DNA from: Streptomyces sp. NBC_01551
Lineage (GTDB): Bacteria > Actinomycetota > Actinomycetes > Streptomycetales > Streptomycetaceae
Direction: 5' to 3'
Assembly (NCBI RefSeq): GCF_026339935.1
Contig: NZ_JAPEPX010000001.1
Coordinates: forward strand, 1,780,501 to 1,844,500
DNA: 64,000 nt
Under the pieces are notes generated by a model. It saw only the letters and a program-made list of their open reading frames with translations. It made no database searches and had not been told where the DNA came from. Of this stretch, positions 1 through 8,585 are shown piece after piece (the first letter of the stretch is position 1; each line of letters begins with the position of its first letter). Both the position numbers and the translations under genes were made by a program.

Positions 1-177
1 CCGGCCCGGGTCGCGGCGGCCTGCGGCTACCACGACCAGGCGCATCTGGGCCGAGAGGTGAAGGCGCTGACCGGGCTGGCGCCGTCCCGGTTCACCGCCC
101 TGCGCGCGGGCCTGCCGCCGGGCTCGGTCCTGGACCGGGTGCCGGGCCGGATCACGAGCGTCCTGCTGTCGGGCTGA
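1..177 (+). CDS. AraC-family regulator, C-terminal fragment (cut by window edge)
   Basis: The open frame enters from the left edge and ends at TGA 175-177. The 58 visible residues hold the end of an AraC/XylS DNA-binding domain: GYHDQAHLGREVK at residues 9-21 followed by LTG-APSRF is the classical second helix-turn-helix signature. The ligand-binding part lies outside the window, so the signal cannot be inferred. A hairpin with a T run follows six bases after the stop and should end the transcript. Family assignment is secure; the regulon is unknown. Confidence 0.85.
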   Translation, partial: PARVAAACGYHDQAHLGREVKALTGLAPSRFTALRAGLPPGSVLDRVPGRITSVLLSG

Positions 178-182
178 CACCC

Positions 183-210
183 CGGCGCATCGCGGGTCAG
201 CGCCGTTTTT
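183..210 (+). terminator. Intrinsic terminator after the AraC gene
   Basis: The arms CGGCGC (183-188) and GCGCCG (200-205) are perfect complements around an 11-nt loop and are followed directly by TTTTT (206-210). A true T tract is uncommon in this GC-rich genome. Confidence 0.7.
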
Positions 211-263
211 GACAAGACAGGGCCGCCGGGACTTGCCACCCTCTGCGTAGCTGCGGCAGCCCG

Positions 264-905
264 TCACGGGGGTGCGGGTTGCCGCAGTGCGGTGACCAGG
301 GCGCGCGGGTCGTCGGCGTGGAAGCGGATGGTGCGGGCGGCCGCGCGGGCGCCGAGGGGCCGGGTGAAGGGGAGCGGGCGGGTCAGCTCCAGCGTCACCG
401 TGGTCTGGCTGCCGACGATCAGGTCGAGCACCCCGTCCTCGGACAGGGACACCGGCCGGCCCTGCGGGTAGCGGCGGTCGACGCGGACCGAGGCCACCGC
501 GTCGGGCGGGACGGTGAGGTCGAAGAGCGCCCCGTACCGGATGCGCAGCGAGCCGTCCGGCCGGACCACGTGCGGCCGGGTGACGCAGGCGGCGTGCATC
601 GCGAGCACGAACACGATCCCGTACACGTCGAGGACCAGCAGCACCCTGTGCACGGCGGGCCAGGGGATCAGCAGGGCCAGCGCGACGGTCTCGATCACCG
701 ACACGAAGAGCAGCCCGTACATCATGGCGGTCTGCGGTCCGGTGTACCGGGCGGCGAGGTCGCCCGGGCCGACCCCGTGCGGGGGCCTGCGCAGGGCCCA
801 CCGCCCCAGCGCGCCGGTGGCCCGCAGCTCGTGCAGCAGCAGCCGGCGCACCGGCGCGGGCACGGCCCGCCGGACCGCCGCCCGCGCTGCCCGTATCGCG
901 GTCAT
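264..905 (-). CDS. Two-TM membrane protein with PH-like C-terminal domain
   Basis: This 213-aa protein has a basic N-terminus, two adjacent hydrophobic helices at about residues 45-92, and a C-terminal region of alternating beta-type segments (RIRYGALFDLTVPPDAVASV, then a VTLEL strand) resembling a bacterial PH-like membrane domain. The ATG at 905 overlaps the stop of the MerR gene in an ATGA arrangement, so the two are almost certainly co-translated. It may be the effector, sensor partner or regulated target of that MerR protein. No catalytic motif was seen. The family call is tentative; the reading frame is well supported by the coupling. Confidence 0.7.
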   Translation of the reverse strand: MTAIRAARAAVRRAVPAPVRRLLLHELRATGALGRWALRRPPHGVGPGDLAARYTGPQTAMMYGLLFVSVIETVALALLIPWPAVHRVLLVLDVYGIVFVLAMHAACVTRPHVVRPDGSLRIRYGALFDLTVPPDAVASVRVDRRYPQGRPVSLSEDGVLDLIVGSQTTVTLELTRPLPFTRPLGARAAARTIRFHADDPRALVTALRQPAPP

Positions 906-1642
906 TTCCCTCCCCTTTCCGTGAACGCCTCCATGACCCGGCGTACGACCTCCGCCTGCGCGGGGGCGTACTCGGCGAGCAGGGCCCGCGCGAACCCCTC
1001 GCCGACGGCGGGCCGGCCGTCGGCCGGGATCGCCGCGAACACCTCGTCGGGGACGGCCGCCACCAGGGCGGCGGCGAGCGCCGGGATGCGCGGGTCGTCG
1101 ACCGGGGCGTCGGCCAGCTCGTCCAGCCGCTCGTACAGCGCGAGGACGGCCGGGTCGGCCGCCAGCGGGGCGAGGGCGGCGTAGAACTCCTCGCCCGCGG
1201 TGCCGGACGCGTCGAGCAGCGTCAGGTGCTCCCGGTCCATCGCGGCGCTCGGCGAGGCCGTGTCCGGCGCCCTGGCGAGCAGCACGGCGAGCGCGGGCGA
1301 GACCGGTTCGCCCTCCCCGGGCGGCGCGGCCAGCAGCACGGCGAGCCGGCGCCGGCGCTCGGCGAGTTCGGCCTGCTGACGGGCCAGGTCGGCGTCGAGT
1401 TCCGCCAGTACGTCGGCCAGCTCGCGCCCCGCGTCGTCCGCGAGCACGTCGCGCACCTCGTCCAGGCTGAGGCCGAGCTCGGTCAGCCGCCGCACCCGGG
1501 CCAGCAGCACGGCGTCGCGCACGGTGTAGGCCCGGTATCCGTTGGGGCGCCGCTCCGGTTCCGGGAGCAGCCCGACATGGTGGTAGTGCCGGATGGCCCG
1601 GGTGGTGAGCCCGACCAGCGCGGCGATCTCTCCGATCCGCAT
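902..1642 (-). CDS. MerR-family transcriptional regulator
   Basis: The 246-aa protein starts RIGEIAALVGLTTRAIRHYHHVGLL, the winged-helix MerR DNA-binding domain (residues 1-70 with RPNGYRAY as the wing). A leucine/alanine-rich coiled coil follows at about 75-105, then a 140-residue helical effector domain without the cysteine set of metal-sensing members. A TipAL-like or SoxR-unlike small-molecule sensor is therefore more likely than a metal sensor. It overlaps the following membrane-protein gene by 4 nt. A MerR-style promoter with a 19-bp spacer lies immediately upstream, which suggests autoregulation and a leaderless mRNA. Confidence 0.9.
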   Translation of the reverse strand: MRIGEIAALVGLTTRAIRHYHHVGLLPEPERRPNGYRAYTVRDAVLLARVRRLTELGLSLDEVRDVLADDAGRELADVLAELDADLARQQAELAERRRRLAVLLAAPPGEGEPVSPALAVLLARAPDTASPSAAMDREHLTLLDASGTAGEEFYAALAPLAADPAVLALYERLDELADAPVDDPRIPALAAALVAAVPDEVFAAIPADGRPAVGEGFARALLAEYAPAQAEVVRRVMEAFTERGGK

Positions 1643-1649
1643 GCGCCCA

Positions 1650-1680
1650 GTAGAAACCCTGCCGCCGCGTCAAGGTCAAG
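1650..1680 (-). promoter_or_regulatory. MerR-type promoter/operator with 19-bp spacer
   Basis: Read on the minus strand, TTGACC is followed after 19 bp by TCTACT, which ends 6 bp before the MerR start codon. An imperfect dyad ACCTTG-N9-CAGGGT (1656-1676, one mismatch) lies between the two hexamers. An over-long spacer with a dyad between -35 and -10 is the hallmark of MerR-regulated promoters. The -10 hexamer is weak. Confidence 0.5.
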
Positions 1681-1719
1681 CGGCGACGGCACAGCCGGTA
1701 GCATGGTCGCCACGACAGA

Positions 1720-2120
1720 CGAGTCGGCCGGGCGGCCGCGTCGGGGCCGCGAGGTCCCGCCGAGGAACGTCCGGGCTCCACAGGGCAGGGTGGTGGGTAA
1801 CGCCCACCCGGGGTGACCCGCGGGACAGTGCCACAGAAAACAGACCGCCGGGGGCTTCGGCCCTCGGTAAGGGTGAAACGGTGGTGTAAGAGACCACCAG
1901 CGCCTGAGGTGACTCAGGCGGCTAGGTAAACCCCACCCGGAGCAAGGTCAAGAGGGGCCGTCTTCGGACGGCCCTGCGCGAACGCTTGAGGGCTGCCCGC
2001 CCGAGTTCGCGGGTAGACCGCACGAGGCCGGTGGCAACGCCGGTCCTAGATGGATGGCCGTCTCCCCGGCGACCGCGAGGTCACCGGGAGACAGAACCCG
2101 GCGTACAGGCCGGCTCGTCT
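1720..2120 (+). ncRNA. rnpB: RNase P RNA (class A)
   Basis: This is the catalytic RNA of RNase P, which removes 5' leaders from pre-tRNA. The 5' conserved core GAGGAACGTCCGGGCTCC (1762-1779) and the 3' core ending ACAGAACCCGGCGTACAGG (around 2091-2108) are both present in order. The termini CGAGTCGGCC (from 1720) and GGCCGGCTCG (to 2118) pair as helix P1. Length is about 400 nt, normal for actinobacteria. Ends are placed from the P1 pairing and may be off by a few bases. Confidence 0.95.
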
Positions 2121-2139
2121 GTCGTTCTCCGACTGCGAA

Positions 2140-2172
2140 GGAACCCCCGCCACATGGTGGCGGGGGTTCCTT
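2140..2172 (+). terminator. Terminator of rnpB
   Basis: A near-perfect GC-rich hairpin, GGAACCCCCGCCA(CAT)TGGCGGGGGTTCC, lies 20 nt after the RNase P RNA and is followed by TT. It also faces the end of the RNase H gene and may work in both directions. Confidence 0.8.
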
Positions 2173-2194
2173 GTCGTGCGTCGGCGCGGCGCCG

Positions 2195-3544
2195 TCAGCG
2201 CAGGTGCGAGGTGTCGTTCAGGAGGCGCAGCGAGGCGTTGCCGTCCGCGTAGTAGGCCACCGCCGAGAGGGAGGCCGCGGAGAGTTCCATGCGGAACAGG
2301 GATTCCGGCGGGGCGCCCAGGGCGAGGCGGACCAGCGTCTTGACCGGGGTCACGTGCGTGACCACCAGCACGGTGCGGCCCGCGTACGCGGCGAGGAGCC
2401 GGTCACGGGTGGCCGAGACACGGCGGGTGACCGCGCTGAAGCTCTCGCCGCCGCCCGTGGGGGCCGCCTTCGGGGAGTCCAGCCAGGCCTGGAGGTCGTC
2501 CGGGAAGCGCTCGCGCACCTCGCCGAACGTCAGGCCCTCCCAGGCGCCGAAGTCCGTCTCGCGCAGGCCGTCTTCGACGACGACCTCCAGCCCGAGGCGG
2601 TCCGCCACTGCCTGGGCGGTCTCCCGGCAGCGCCGCAGCGGGGAGCTGACCACCGCCTGGACGGTGCCGCGCGCGGCCAGGGCCTCGGCGACGGCGGCGG
2701 CCTGGCGGCGGCCGGCCGGGGACAGCTCCGGGTCGGTGCCGCCGCTGCCGGAGAAGCGCTTCTGCGGGGTGAGGGCGGTCTCCCCGTGGCGCAGCAGCAC
2801 GAAGGTGGCGGGGGTGCCCATGTCGGGGCCCCAGCCGCTGGTGGGCGCCGCCGTCGCGGTGGGGGCGGCCTGGCCGGGGGGCGACGCCGGGGAGGGGGTG
2901 GTCTCGGGCCGGCCGGGGCCGGGCTCCGCGAACAGGGTGTCGGCCCCTGCCGTGGCGGACGCCGCCGCGGTGGCCGACGTACCGGAAACCGAGGCGAGGG
3001 CGGCCCGTACGGCTGCCGCTCCGGCCGCGGCGTCTCCCGGCGGGCCCGAGGGCGGCGGGGTCGCCAGGGCGCGCGCGGCGCCCCGGTCGAAGACGGCCGT
3101 GGACGCGGAGGGCTCCCACTGCCTGCCGTGCTTGCCCGCGTCCATCGCCTCGTTGGCGAGCCGGTCCGCGTGCTTGTTCTGCTCGCGCGGGATCCACTGG
3201 TACGTCACCTGGGAGCGCGGCAGGATCGTCGCCGCCTCGGCCGCCAGCGGCTTCATGTCCGGGTGCTTGATCTTCCAGCGGCCCGACATCTGCTCGACGA
3301 CGAGCTTGGAGTCCATGCGTACGAGGACCTGCGCGTCCGGGGCCAGCTCGCGGGCGGCCTTGAGGCCCGCGATCAGCCCCTTGTACTCGGCCACGTTGTT
3401 CGTCGCGACGCCGATGTACTCGGCGCGCTCGGCCAGCGTCTCGCCCGTCGCCGGGTCGAGGACGACCGAGCCGTAGCCGGCGGGCCCCGGGTTGCCCCGG
3501 GAACCGCCGTCCGCCTCCACGACCAACCCGACAGGGCTCTGCAT
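2195..3544 (-). CDS. Bifunctional RNase HI / histidine phosphatase (CobC-like)
   Basis: The 449-aa protein is a two-domain fusion typical of actinobacteria (Rv2228c type). Residues 1-140 are RNase HI: VEADGGSRGNPG supplies the first catalytic Asp, NNVAEY the Glu, RMDSKLVVEQ the second Asp and HADRLAN the last. It removes RNA from RNA-DNA hybrids. A Pro/Ala-rich linker follows, then a histidine-phosphatase domain starting LLRHGETAL (RHG motif) and containing SSPLRRCRETA, related to alpha-ribazole phosphatase of cobamide synthesis. Its ATG overlaps the upstream zinc-ribbon gene by 1 nt (TGATG). It is the third gene of a NIF3-like/zinc-ribbon/RNase H operon. Confidence 0.93.
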   Translation of the reverse strand: MQSPVGLVVEADGGSRGNPGPAGYGSVVLDPATGETLAERAEYIGVATNNVAEYKGLIAGLKAARELAPDAQVLVRMDSKLVVEQMSGRWKIKHPDMKPLAAEAATILPRSQVTYQWIPREQNKHADRLANEAMDAGKHGRQWEPSASTAVFDRGAARALATPPPSGPPGDAAAGAAAVRAALASVSGTSATAAASATAGADTLFAEPGPGRPETTPSPASPPGQAAPTATAAPTSGWGPDMGTPATFVLLRHGETALTPQKRFSGSGGTDPELSPAGRRQAAAVAEALAARGTVQAVVSSPLRRCRETAQAVADRLGLEVVVEDGLRETDFGAWEGLTFGEVRERFPDDLQAWLDSPKAAPTGGGESFSAVTRRVSATRDRLLAAYAGRTVLVVTHVTPVKTLVRLALGAPPESLFRMELSAASLSAVAYYADGNASLRLLNDTSHLR

Positions 3545-4287
3545 CAGATGCCCGAGTCCGCCGTACGGACCAGGATGCGGCCGCAGTTGTCGTGCCGGAC
3601 GACCTGGTTGGCGGCCGCGGCCTTGATCTCGTTGACCTCGGCCATGTCGAGCTCCAGGCGGCAGCCCTCGCAGCGGCGCTGGTACAGGCGCGCGGCGCCG
3701 ACGCCGCCCTGCTTGACGCGGATCTTCTCGTACAGGGCGATCAGGTCGGCCGGGACGGAGGCCACGATCAGCTCGCGGTCCTTGGTGACCTTGGCGGCGT
3801 CGGCGTCGATCTCGGCGGTGGCGGCGTCGCGGCGCGCGGTGGCGTCCGTCAGCTTGGTCTCCAGGGCGGAGACGCGCTCGGTGATCTCGGTGACGCGCTC
3901 CTGCGCGGCCTCCAGGCGCTCCATGACCTCCAGGACCACGTCCTCCAGGTCGCCCTGCCGCTTGGCGAGGGAGACGACCTCGCTCTGCAGGTTCGCCAGG
4001 TCGCGGGCCGAGATGCCGACGCCGGAGTCGAGCCGCTGCTGGTCGCGGGCCGCGCGCTGGCGCACCTGGTCGACGTCCTGCTCGGCCTTGGTCTGCTCGC
4101 GGGCGGCGTCGCTCGCCTGGGTCTGGGCGGCGACGAGCAGGTCGCGCTGCTGGGTGAGGTCCTTGGTCAGGGAGTCGACCTCGGCGTGCTCCGGCAGCGA
4201 CTTGCGCTTGTGGGCGAGCTGAGACAGCCGGACGTCCAGGGCCTGGACGTCGAGAAGTCGGATCTGGTCGGCGGGCTCGGCGTTCAG
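3544..4287 (-). CDS. Coiled-coil protein with C-terminal zinc ribbon
   Basis: The 247-aa protein is a long coiled coil (about residues 10-180, repeated Glu/Arg/Ala heptads) followed by a treble-clef/zinc-ribbon-like end, CEGC...HDNC. Family members often have CxxC...CxxC; here the third ligand position is His. The frame extends further upstream, but AGGAG sits 7 nt before a CTG at 4287-4285. That CTG overlaps the NIF3-like stop as CTGA, so a CTG start with translational coupling is the best choice. The family is a probable nucleic-acid-binding adaptor of unknown role that regularly neighbours NIF3-like and RNase H genes. Confidence 0.85.
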   Translation of the reverse strand: MNAEPADQIRLLDVQALDVRLSQLAHKRKSLPEHAEVDSLTKDLTQQRDLLVAAQTQASDAAREQTKAEQDVDQVRQRAARDQQRLDSGVGISARDLANLQSEVVSLAKRQGDLEDVVLEVMERLEAAQERVTEITERVSALETKLTDATARRDAATAEIDADAAKVTKDRELIVASVPADLIALYEKIRVKQGGVGAARLYQRRCEGCRLELDMAEVNEIKAAAANQVVRHDNCGRILVRTADSGI

Positions 4288-5150
4288 TTGGGGGCTCCTG
4301 AGATAGAAGAGGGGGATGACGGAACGTCGGACGGCGCGTGCGCCGTCCACGGGTCGGTGACCGTGCGCGAGACGTGGGTTCGCAGACCCCAGCCGTGGCG
4401 CTCGGAAATCGCGTCGAGCTGCGCGGCGGCCTGCTCGCACCAGGGCCACTCGGTGGCCCAGTGGGCGGCGTCGACCAGGGCGAGCGGGCTCTGCTCGCGC
4501 GCCTCCGACGCGGGGTGGTGGCGCAGGTCGGCGGTGAGGAAGGCGTCCACGCCGGCCGCGCGCACGTCGGCGAACAGGCTGTCGCCGGAGCCGCCGCTGA
4601 CGGCGACGGTGCGGATGAGGGCGTCCGGGTCGCCGGCCGCGCGGATGCCCTGCGCGGTGCGCGGGAGCCGGGCGGCGGCGCGGGCGGCGAACTCGCGCAG
4701 GGTCTCGGGGTGGTCCAGCTCGCAGATCCGGCCGAGGCCTCGGCGGCCTTCGGGGTCGCTCGGGTCGGGCACGAGCGGGCCGGTGACGCGCAGGTCGAGG
4801 GCGCCGGCGAGGGCGTCGGAGACGCCGGGGTCGGCGGTGTCGGCGTTGGTGTGGGCGACGTGCAGCGCGATGTCGTTCTTGATCAGCGTGTGCACGACAC
4901 GGCCCTTGAAGGTGCCGGCCTCGACGGTGGTGGTCCCGCGGAGGTAGAGGGGGTGGTGGGTGACGATCAGGTCGGCGCCCAGCTTGACCGCCTCGTCGGC
5001 GATCTCCTGGACGGGGTCCACGGCGAAGAGGACCCGGGAGACCTCTGCGTCGGGATCACCACAGACGGTGCCGACGGCGTCCCACTGCTCGGCCCGGGAA
5101 GGGGGCCACAGGGCGTCCAGCGCGGCGATGACTTCGGAGAGACGGGGCAC
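4284..5150 (-). CDS. NIF3-like dinuclear metal-centre protein
   Basis: The 288-aa protein matches the YbgI/NIF3 family, also annotated as GTP cyclohydrolase I type 2. Metal-binding motifs are all present: THHPLYLRG near residue 64, AHTNADTADPG near 104, and the C-terminal DAAHWATEW that supplies the distal His and Glu. Members form toroidal hexamers with a two-metal site; the physiological substrate is not settled. It is the first gene of a three-gene minus-strand operon with CTGA and TGATG overlaps. Length is normal for an actinobacterial member. Confidence 0.92.
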   Translation of the reverse strand: MPRLSEVIAALDALWPPSRAEQWDAVGTVCGDPDAEVSRVLFAVDPVQEIADEAVKLGADLIVTHHPLYLRGTTTVEAGTFKGRVVHTLIKNDIALHVAHTNADTADPGVSDALAGALDLRVTGPLVPDPSDPEGRRGLGRICELDHPETLREFAARAAARLPRTAQGIRAAGDPDALIRTVAVSGGSGDSLFADVRAAGVDAFLTADLRHHPASEAREQSPLALVDAAHWATEWPWCEQAAAQLDAISERHGWGLRTHVSRTVTDPWTAHAPSDVPSSPSSISGAPN

Positions 5151-5358
5151 GGGCCAAGGCTACCGTCCGCCGCGACCCGCCCGCCGACCCCCGGCCGGGG
5201 GTGCGGGCCGCGGCCGCCTCGCGGGGCGGGCGCCAGCACAATCGCGCCGTTCCTCACAGTCGAACCGGCGCCCGGCCACCCGTATGTGTGAAGCGGGGTA
5301 GGTGGTGTTGTTCGGCAGGAAGTGCGAAAACTAGCTTCCTCCCCGGAGGTGAGGCACG

Positions 5359-6516
5359 GTGACTGTCTGTGCCACAGAGACGACGACCACGGCCCCGTTC
5401 ACCATCGCCGCGGACGGGTCGTACGCGGCCCGGCTGGCCGGGGACGGCGAGGCGCGCTATCCGGAGCGCTGGACCCTGGCCGGGCCCGAGCCGTACGCGG
5501 TGCCGTTGCCGCTCGCGCAGCCCGAGGAGGCCGACAGCGAGGTGCTGCCGCTGGCCGACGGGCGGGTGCTGATCCACCGCCGCGTCGCGGAGCGGCACGC
5601 GTTCGCCCTGCTGTATCCGACGGGCGGCGGCTGCGCCGCCACCGGGCCGCGGACCGGGGAACTCCCGCTGGGCGCGGTCGATCCCGAGGAGGCGGACGGT
5701 ACGGAGGTACGGATCCGCCTGCTGCCGCCGTCCCCGGACGGGCGCGGGGCCTTCGCACTGGCGGTGGGTACGGACGAGAGCACCGTCTGGCAGATCACCG
5801 GCAGCGGCTTCGGGCCCGAGCGGGTCGCCCGGGTCCCCGGCCGCTGCTCCGGCGGGGTCTGGCTGGACCGGGCGGGCCGGCTGCTGGCACTGGACCGCGA
5901 ACTCGACGGGCGCACCAAGGCCGTCGCGGTGGACCTGGGCCGGGGCGGCGAGGTCTCCCCGCTCCTGCAGATCGCGGAGGCCAGCGACGACCGGCTGCTG
6001 CTGGCCGACCCGGACAGCGGGCTGCTGCTGATCCGCTCGGACGCCCCGGGCGAACCGCGGCTCGGCTGGGGGGTGCTCGGCAGCTCGCTGCCGGTCCGCT
6101 TCCCGGAATGCCTGCGGGGCGCGGGGGCGGGCACGGGCGACGGGCCGGGCGGGGCCGCAGGGGCGGGGCCGGGGCGGGGGCCGGACGCGGGCTCGACGCC
6201 GTTCGCCGTGCAGCCGGGCCAGGCCCTGATGCCCGAGACCTGCGCGGTCGCGCTCCGGCTGGAGGGCGGCGACCTCGGCCTGTGGCGCCCCGCCGACCGG
6301 CACGTCTTCCGGCTGCCCGCGCCGGCGGGCTGGCTCGGCGGCGCGGGCCTGTGGACGCGGGAGGGCCGGCTGCACCTCCCGTACGCCACCGCGGACCTGC
6401 CCTGCGGCATCCTGACCCTGGGGATGCCCCAGGCCCCGCCGCCCCCGGTCCGCCTCGACCCGCCCCCGCCTCCCGCGCCGCGCCCCGTCCCGCTCCAGCA
6501 GGCGCCGCTGCGCTGA
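5359..6516 (+). CDS. Conserved hypothetical protein, beta-rich
   Basis: The 385-aa product starts at a GTG preceded by GGAGG 9 nt upstream. It has no signal peptide or membrane segment. The body alternates short hydrophobic strands with turns (for example GGVWLDRAGRLLALD and DDRLLLADPDSGLLLI), which suggests a beta-propeller-like fold, and it ends in a Pro-rich tail. A Gly/Ala-rich insert lies at about residues 255-280. I do not recognise a named family. It stands alone and converges on the SDR gene with only 4 bp between the ends. Confidence 0.75.
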   Translation: MTVCATETTTTAPFTIAADGSYAARLAGDGEARYPERWTLAGPEPYAVPLPLAQPEEADSEVLPLADGRVLIHRRVAERHAFALLYPTGGGCAATGPRTGELPLGAVDPEEADGTEVRIRLLPPSPDGRGAFALAVGTDESTVWQITGSGFGPERVARVPGRCSGGVWLDRAGRLLALDRELDGRTKAVAVDLGRGGEVSPLLQIAEASDDRLLLADPDSGLLLIRSDAPGEPRLGWGVLGSSLPVRFPECLRGAGAGTGDGPGGAAGAGPGRGPDAGSTPFAVQPGQALMPETCAVALRLEGGDLGLWRPADRHVFRLPAPAGWLGGAGLWTREGRLHLPYATADLPCGILTLGMPQAPPPPVRLDPPPPPAPRPVPLQQAPLR

Positions 6517-6520
6517 CGCG

Positions 6521-7462
6521 CTAGTCGTGCTTGAGGCCCAGGACCTCCGCCGCGGCGAAGGTCTCGTTCGCCGGGCGGGACTCGTAGTGCGGGGTGAGCA
6601 GGCCGTCCAGTTCCTCGTAGGAGAAGGCCTCCTTGGCGGTGTCGAACTTGGCCGCCACCCGGGGGCGTTCCATCACGACCACGATCCCGCCGTGCACGAC
6701 GAACAGCTGCCCGTTGGCCCGGGCCGAGGCCGGCGAGGCGAGGTAGCCGACCAGCGGGGCGACGTGTTCGGGGGCGAGGGCGTCGAGCTTGCCCTCCTGC
6801 GGGACCTGGAAGCCCGCGAAGACGTCCTCGGTCATCCGGGTCCGGGCGCGCGGGCAGATGGCGTTGGCCGTGACCCCGTACTTGGCCAGGGCGAGGGCGG
6901 TCGAGGTGGTGAGGCCGACGATGCCGCCCTTGGCCGCCGCGTAGTTCGGCTGGCCGGCCGAACCGCCGAGGAAGGCCTCCGAGGAGGTGTTGACGATCCG
7001 TCCGTAGACCGGGCCGCCCGCCGCCTTGGACCGCTCCCGCCAGTGCGCGGAGGCGAAGTGGGTGGTGTTGAAGTGGCCCTTGAGGTGGACGCGGATGACC
7101 GAATCCCACTCCTCCTCCGACATCGAGAAGATCATCCGGTCGCGCAGGATGCCCGCGTTGTTGACCAGGACGTCCAGCTTGCCGAAGCGGGCGACCGCCA
7201 GCTCGACCAGCTCCCGCGCCTGCGCGAAGTCGGCCACGTCACCGAGGTGCGCCACCGCCTGGCCGCCCGCCGCGCGGATCTCCGCGGCCACCTCCTCGGC
7301 CGGGGCGGCCGAGGCCTCCCCGGAGCCGTCGCGGCCGCTCTGGCCGAAGTCGTTGACGACCACGCTCGCGCCGAGCCGCGCGAGCTCGATCGCCTCGGCC
7401 CGGCCGAGCCCGCGGCCCGCGCCCGTGACGATGGCGCTGAGCCCCTCAAGTGGCAGTGACAT
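6521..7462 (-). CDS. SDR 3-hydroxyacyl-CoA dehydrogenase (Hsd4A-like)
   Basis: The 313-aa short-chain dehydrogenase has the cofactor motif TGAGRGLG (residues 12-19), NNAG, and the catalytic Ser plus YAAAK in NTSSEAF...NYAAAKGG. Length and N-terminus resemble the dehydrogenase part of peroxisomal multifunctional enzyme 2 and mycobacterial Hsd4A, which oxidises 3-hydroxyacyl-CoA in steroid side-chain beta-oxidation. It is the last gene of the MaoC/alcohol dehydrogenase/SDR operon, 14 nt after the dehydrogenase stop. The steroid assignment rests on context; another branched or cyclic acyl-CoA is possible. Confidence 0.85.
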   Translation of the reverse strand: MSLPLEGLSAIVTGAGRGLGRAEAIELARLGASVVVNDFGQSGRDGSGEASAAPAEEVAAEIRAAGGQAVAHLGDVADFAQARELVELAVARFGKLDVLVNNAGILRDRMIFSMSEEEWDSVIRVHLKGHFNTTHFASAHWRERSKAAGGPVYGRIVNTSSEAFLGGSAGQPNYAAAKGGIVGLTTSTALALAKYGVTANAICPRARTRMTEDVFAGFQVPQEGKLDALAPEHVAPLVGYLASPASARANGQLFVVHGGIVVVMERPRVAAKFDTAKEAFSYEELDGLLTPHYESRPANETFAAAEVLGLKHD

Positions 7463-7476
7463 CTACCGGATTCCTC

Positions 7477-8553
7477 TCAGAGTTCGATGCAGGTGCGCAG
7501 GGCCACACCCGTACGCATCTGGTCGAGGGCGTCGTTGATCTCGGCGAGGTGCACCCGATGGGTGATCAGGCCCGCCAGGTCCACCCGGCCGGCCCGCCAC
7601 AGCGCGATGGTGCGCTCGTAGGAGCGGAGCACGTCACCGCCCCCGTACATCGACGGCAGGATCTTCTTCTCGTCGAAGAACAGCGAGAACATGTTGATCG
7701 AGTAGTTGTCGTCGAGGGCGCCCGCGCCGACCACGACGACCGAGCCGCCGCGCCGCGTCATCTCGTACGCGGTCTGCGTGGTCGCGGACTTGCCGACGAC
7801 CTCGAAGACGTAGTCGAAGCCCTCGCCGGCGGTGATCCGGTTCTTGGCGTCGGCGAACGCGTCCGGCGCGACCGCCTCGGTGGCGCCGAAGCGGAGCGCC
7901 GCCTCGCGCCGGGAGGCGACCGGGTCGACGGCGATGATCTGCGCAGCGCCCTGCACCTTGGCGCCCTGGATGACGGAGATGCCGACGCCGCCGCAGCCGA
8001 TGACGGCGACCGAGGAACCGGCCTCCACCTTGGCCGTGTTGATGGCTGCGCCGAGTCCGGTGGTGACCCCGCAGCCGATCAGCGCGGCGATGTCGTACGG
8101 GAGGTCGTCGGGGATCGGGACGGCGCAGGCCGCCGGGACCACCATCTCCTCGGCGAAGGTTCCCGTACCGGCGAAGCCGAAGATGTCGGTGCCCGTGCGG
8201 CGGAAGTTGGGGGTGGCGACGTTCCCGAAGGCCTCCAGGCACAGGTGGCCCTGGCCGCGCTTGCAGGCGGGGCAGTGGCCGCAGGGCGGCAGCCAGCAGA
8301 CGAGGACGCGGTCGCCGATCCTGTGGGTGTCGACCCCGTCGCCGACGTCCACGATCTCGCCGGAGCCCTCGTGGCCGGGGATGAAGGGGGCGGGCTGCGG
8401 CAGTACGCCGCTCATCGCGGAGAGGTCGGAGTGGCACAGGCCGGTGGCCTTGATGCGGATCCTCACCTTGCCCGGGCCGAAGCCGACGGCCTCCATGTCG
8501 TCGACGACCTCTAGCTTGTCCTGGCCTATCTCGCTCTGCAGTGCTGCGCGCAC
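7477..8553 (-). CDS. Zinc-dependent alcohol dehydrogenase
   Basis: The 358-aa medium-chain dehydrogenase has catalytic zinc ligands in GLCHSD and GHEGSGEIV, the structural zinc cluster CGHCPACKRGQGHLC, and an NAD motif GCGGVG. The GTG start at 8553 has AAGGAG 7 nt upstream. It lies between a MaoC hydratase (32-nt gap) and an SDR in one operon under a KstR-type box. It could oxidise the terminal alcohol made by the CYP125-like P450 elsewhere in the window, feeding the aldehyde dehydrogenase; that role is inferred from context. Confidence 0.9.
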   Translation of the reverse strand: MRAALQSEIGQDKLEVVDDMEAVGFGPGKVRIRIKATGLCHSDLSAMSGVLPQPAPFIPGHEGSGEIVDVGDGVDTHRIGDRVLVCWLPPCGHCPACKRGQGHLCLEAFGNVATPNFRRTGTDIFGFAGTGTFAEEMVVPAACAVPIPDDLPYDIAALIGCGVTTGLGAAINTAKVEAGSSVAVIGCGGVGISVIQGAKVQGAAQIIAVDPVASRREAALRFGATEAVAPDAFADAKNRITAGEGFDYVFEVVGKSATTQTAYEMTRRGGSVVVVGAGALDDNYSINMFSLFFDEKKILPSMYGGGDVLRSYERTIALWRAGRVDLAGLITHRVHLAEINDALDQMRTGVALRTCIEL

Positions 8554-8585
8554 GATGCGGCTCCTTGGCTCCGTGGCTACTGGGA

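Noticed and set aside
200..240. TTGACA-containing promoter directed to the right of 214
   Set aside because: TTGACA is part of the T tract after the AraC terminator, has no good -10 partner, and no plus-strand gene follows.
264..1781. 505-codon minus-strand frame spanning the MerR gene
   Set aside because: Only its last 213 codons have protein character and a coupled ATG; the rest is an Arg/Gly-rich shadow of the MerR gene.
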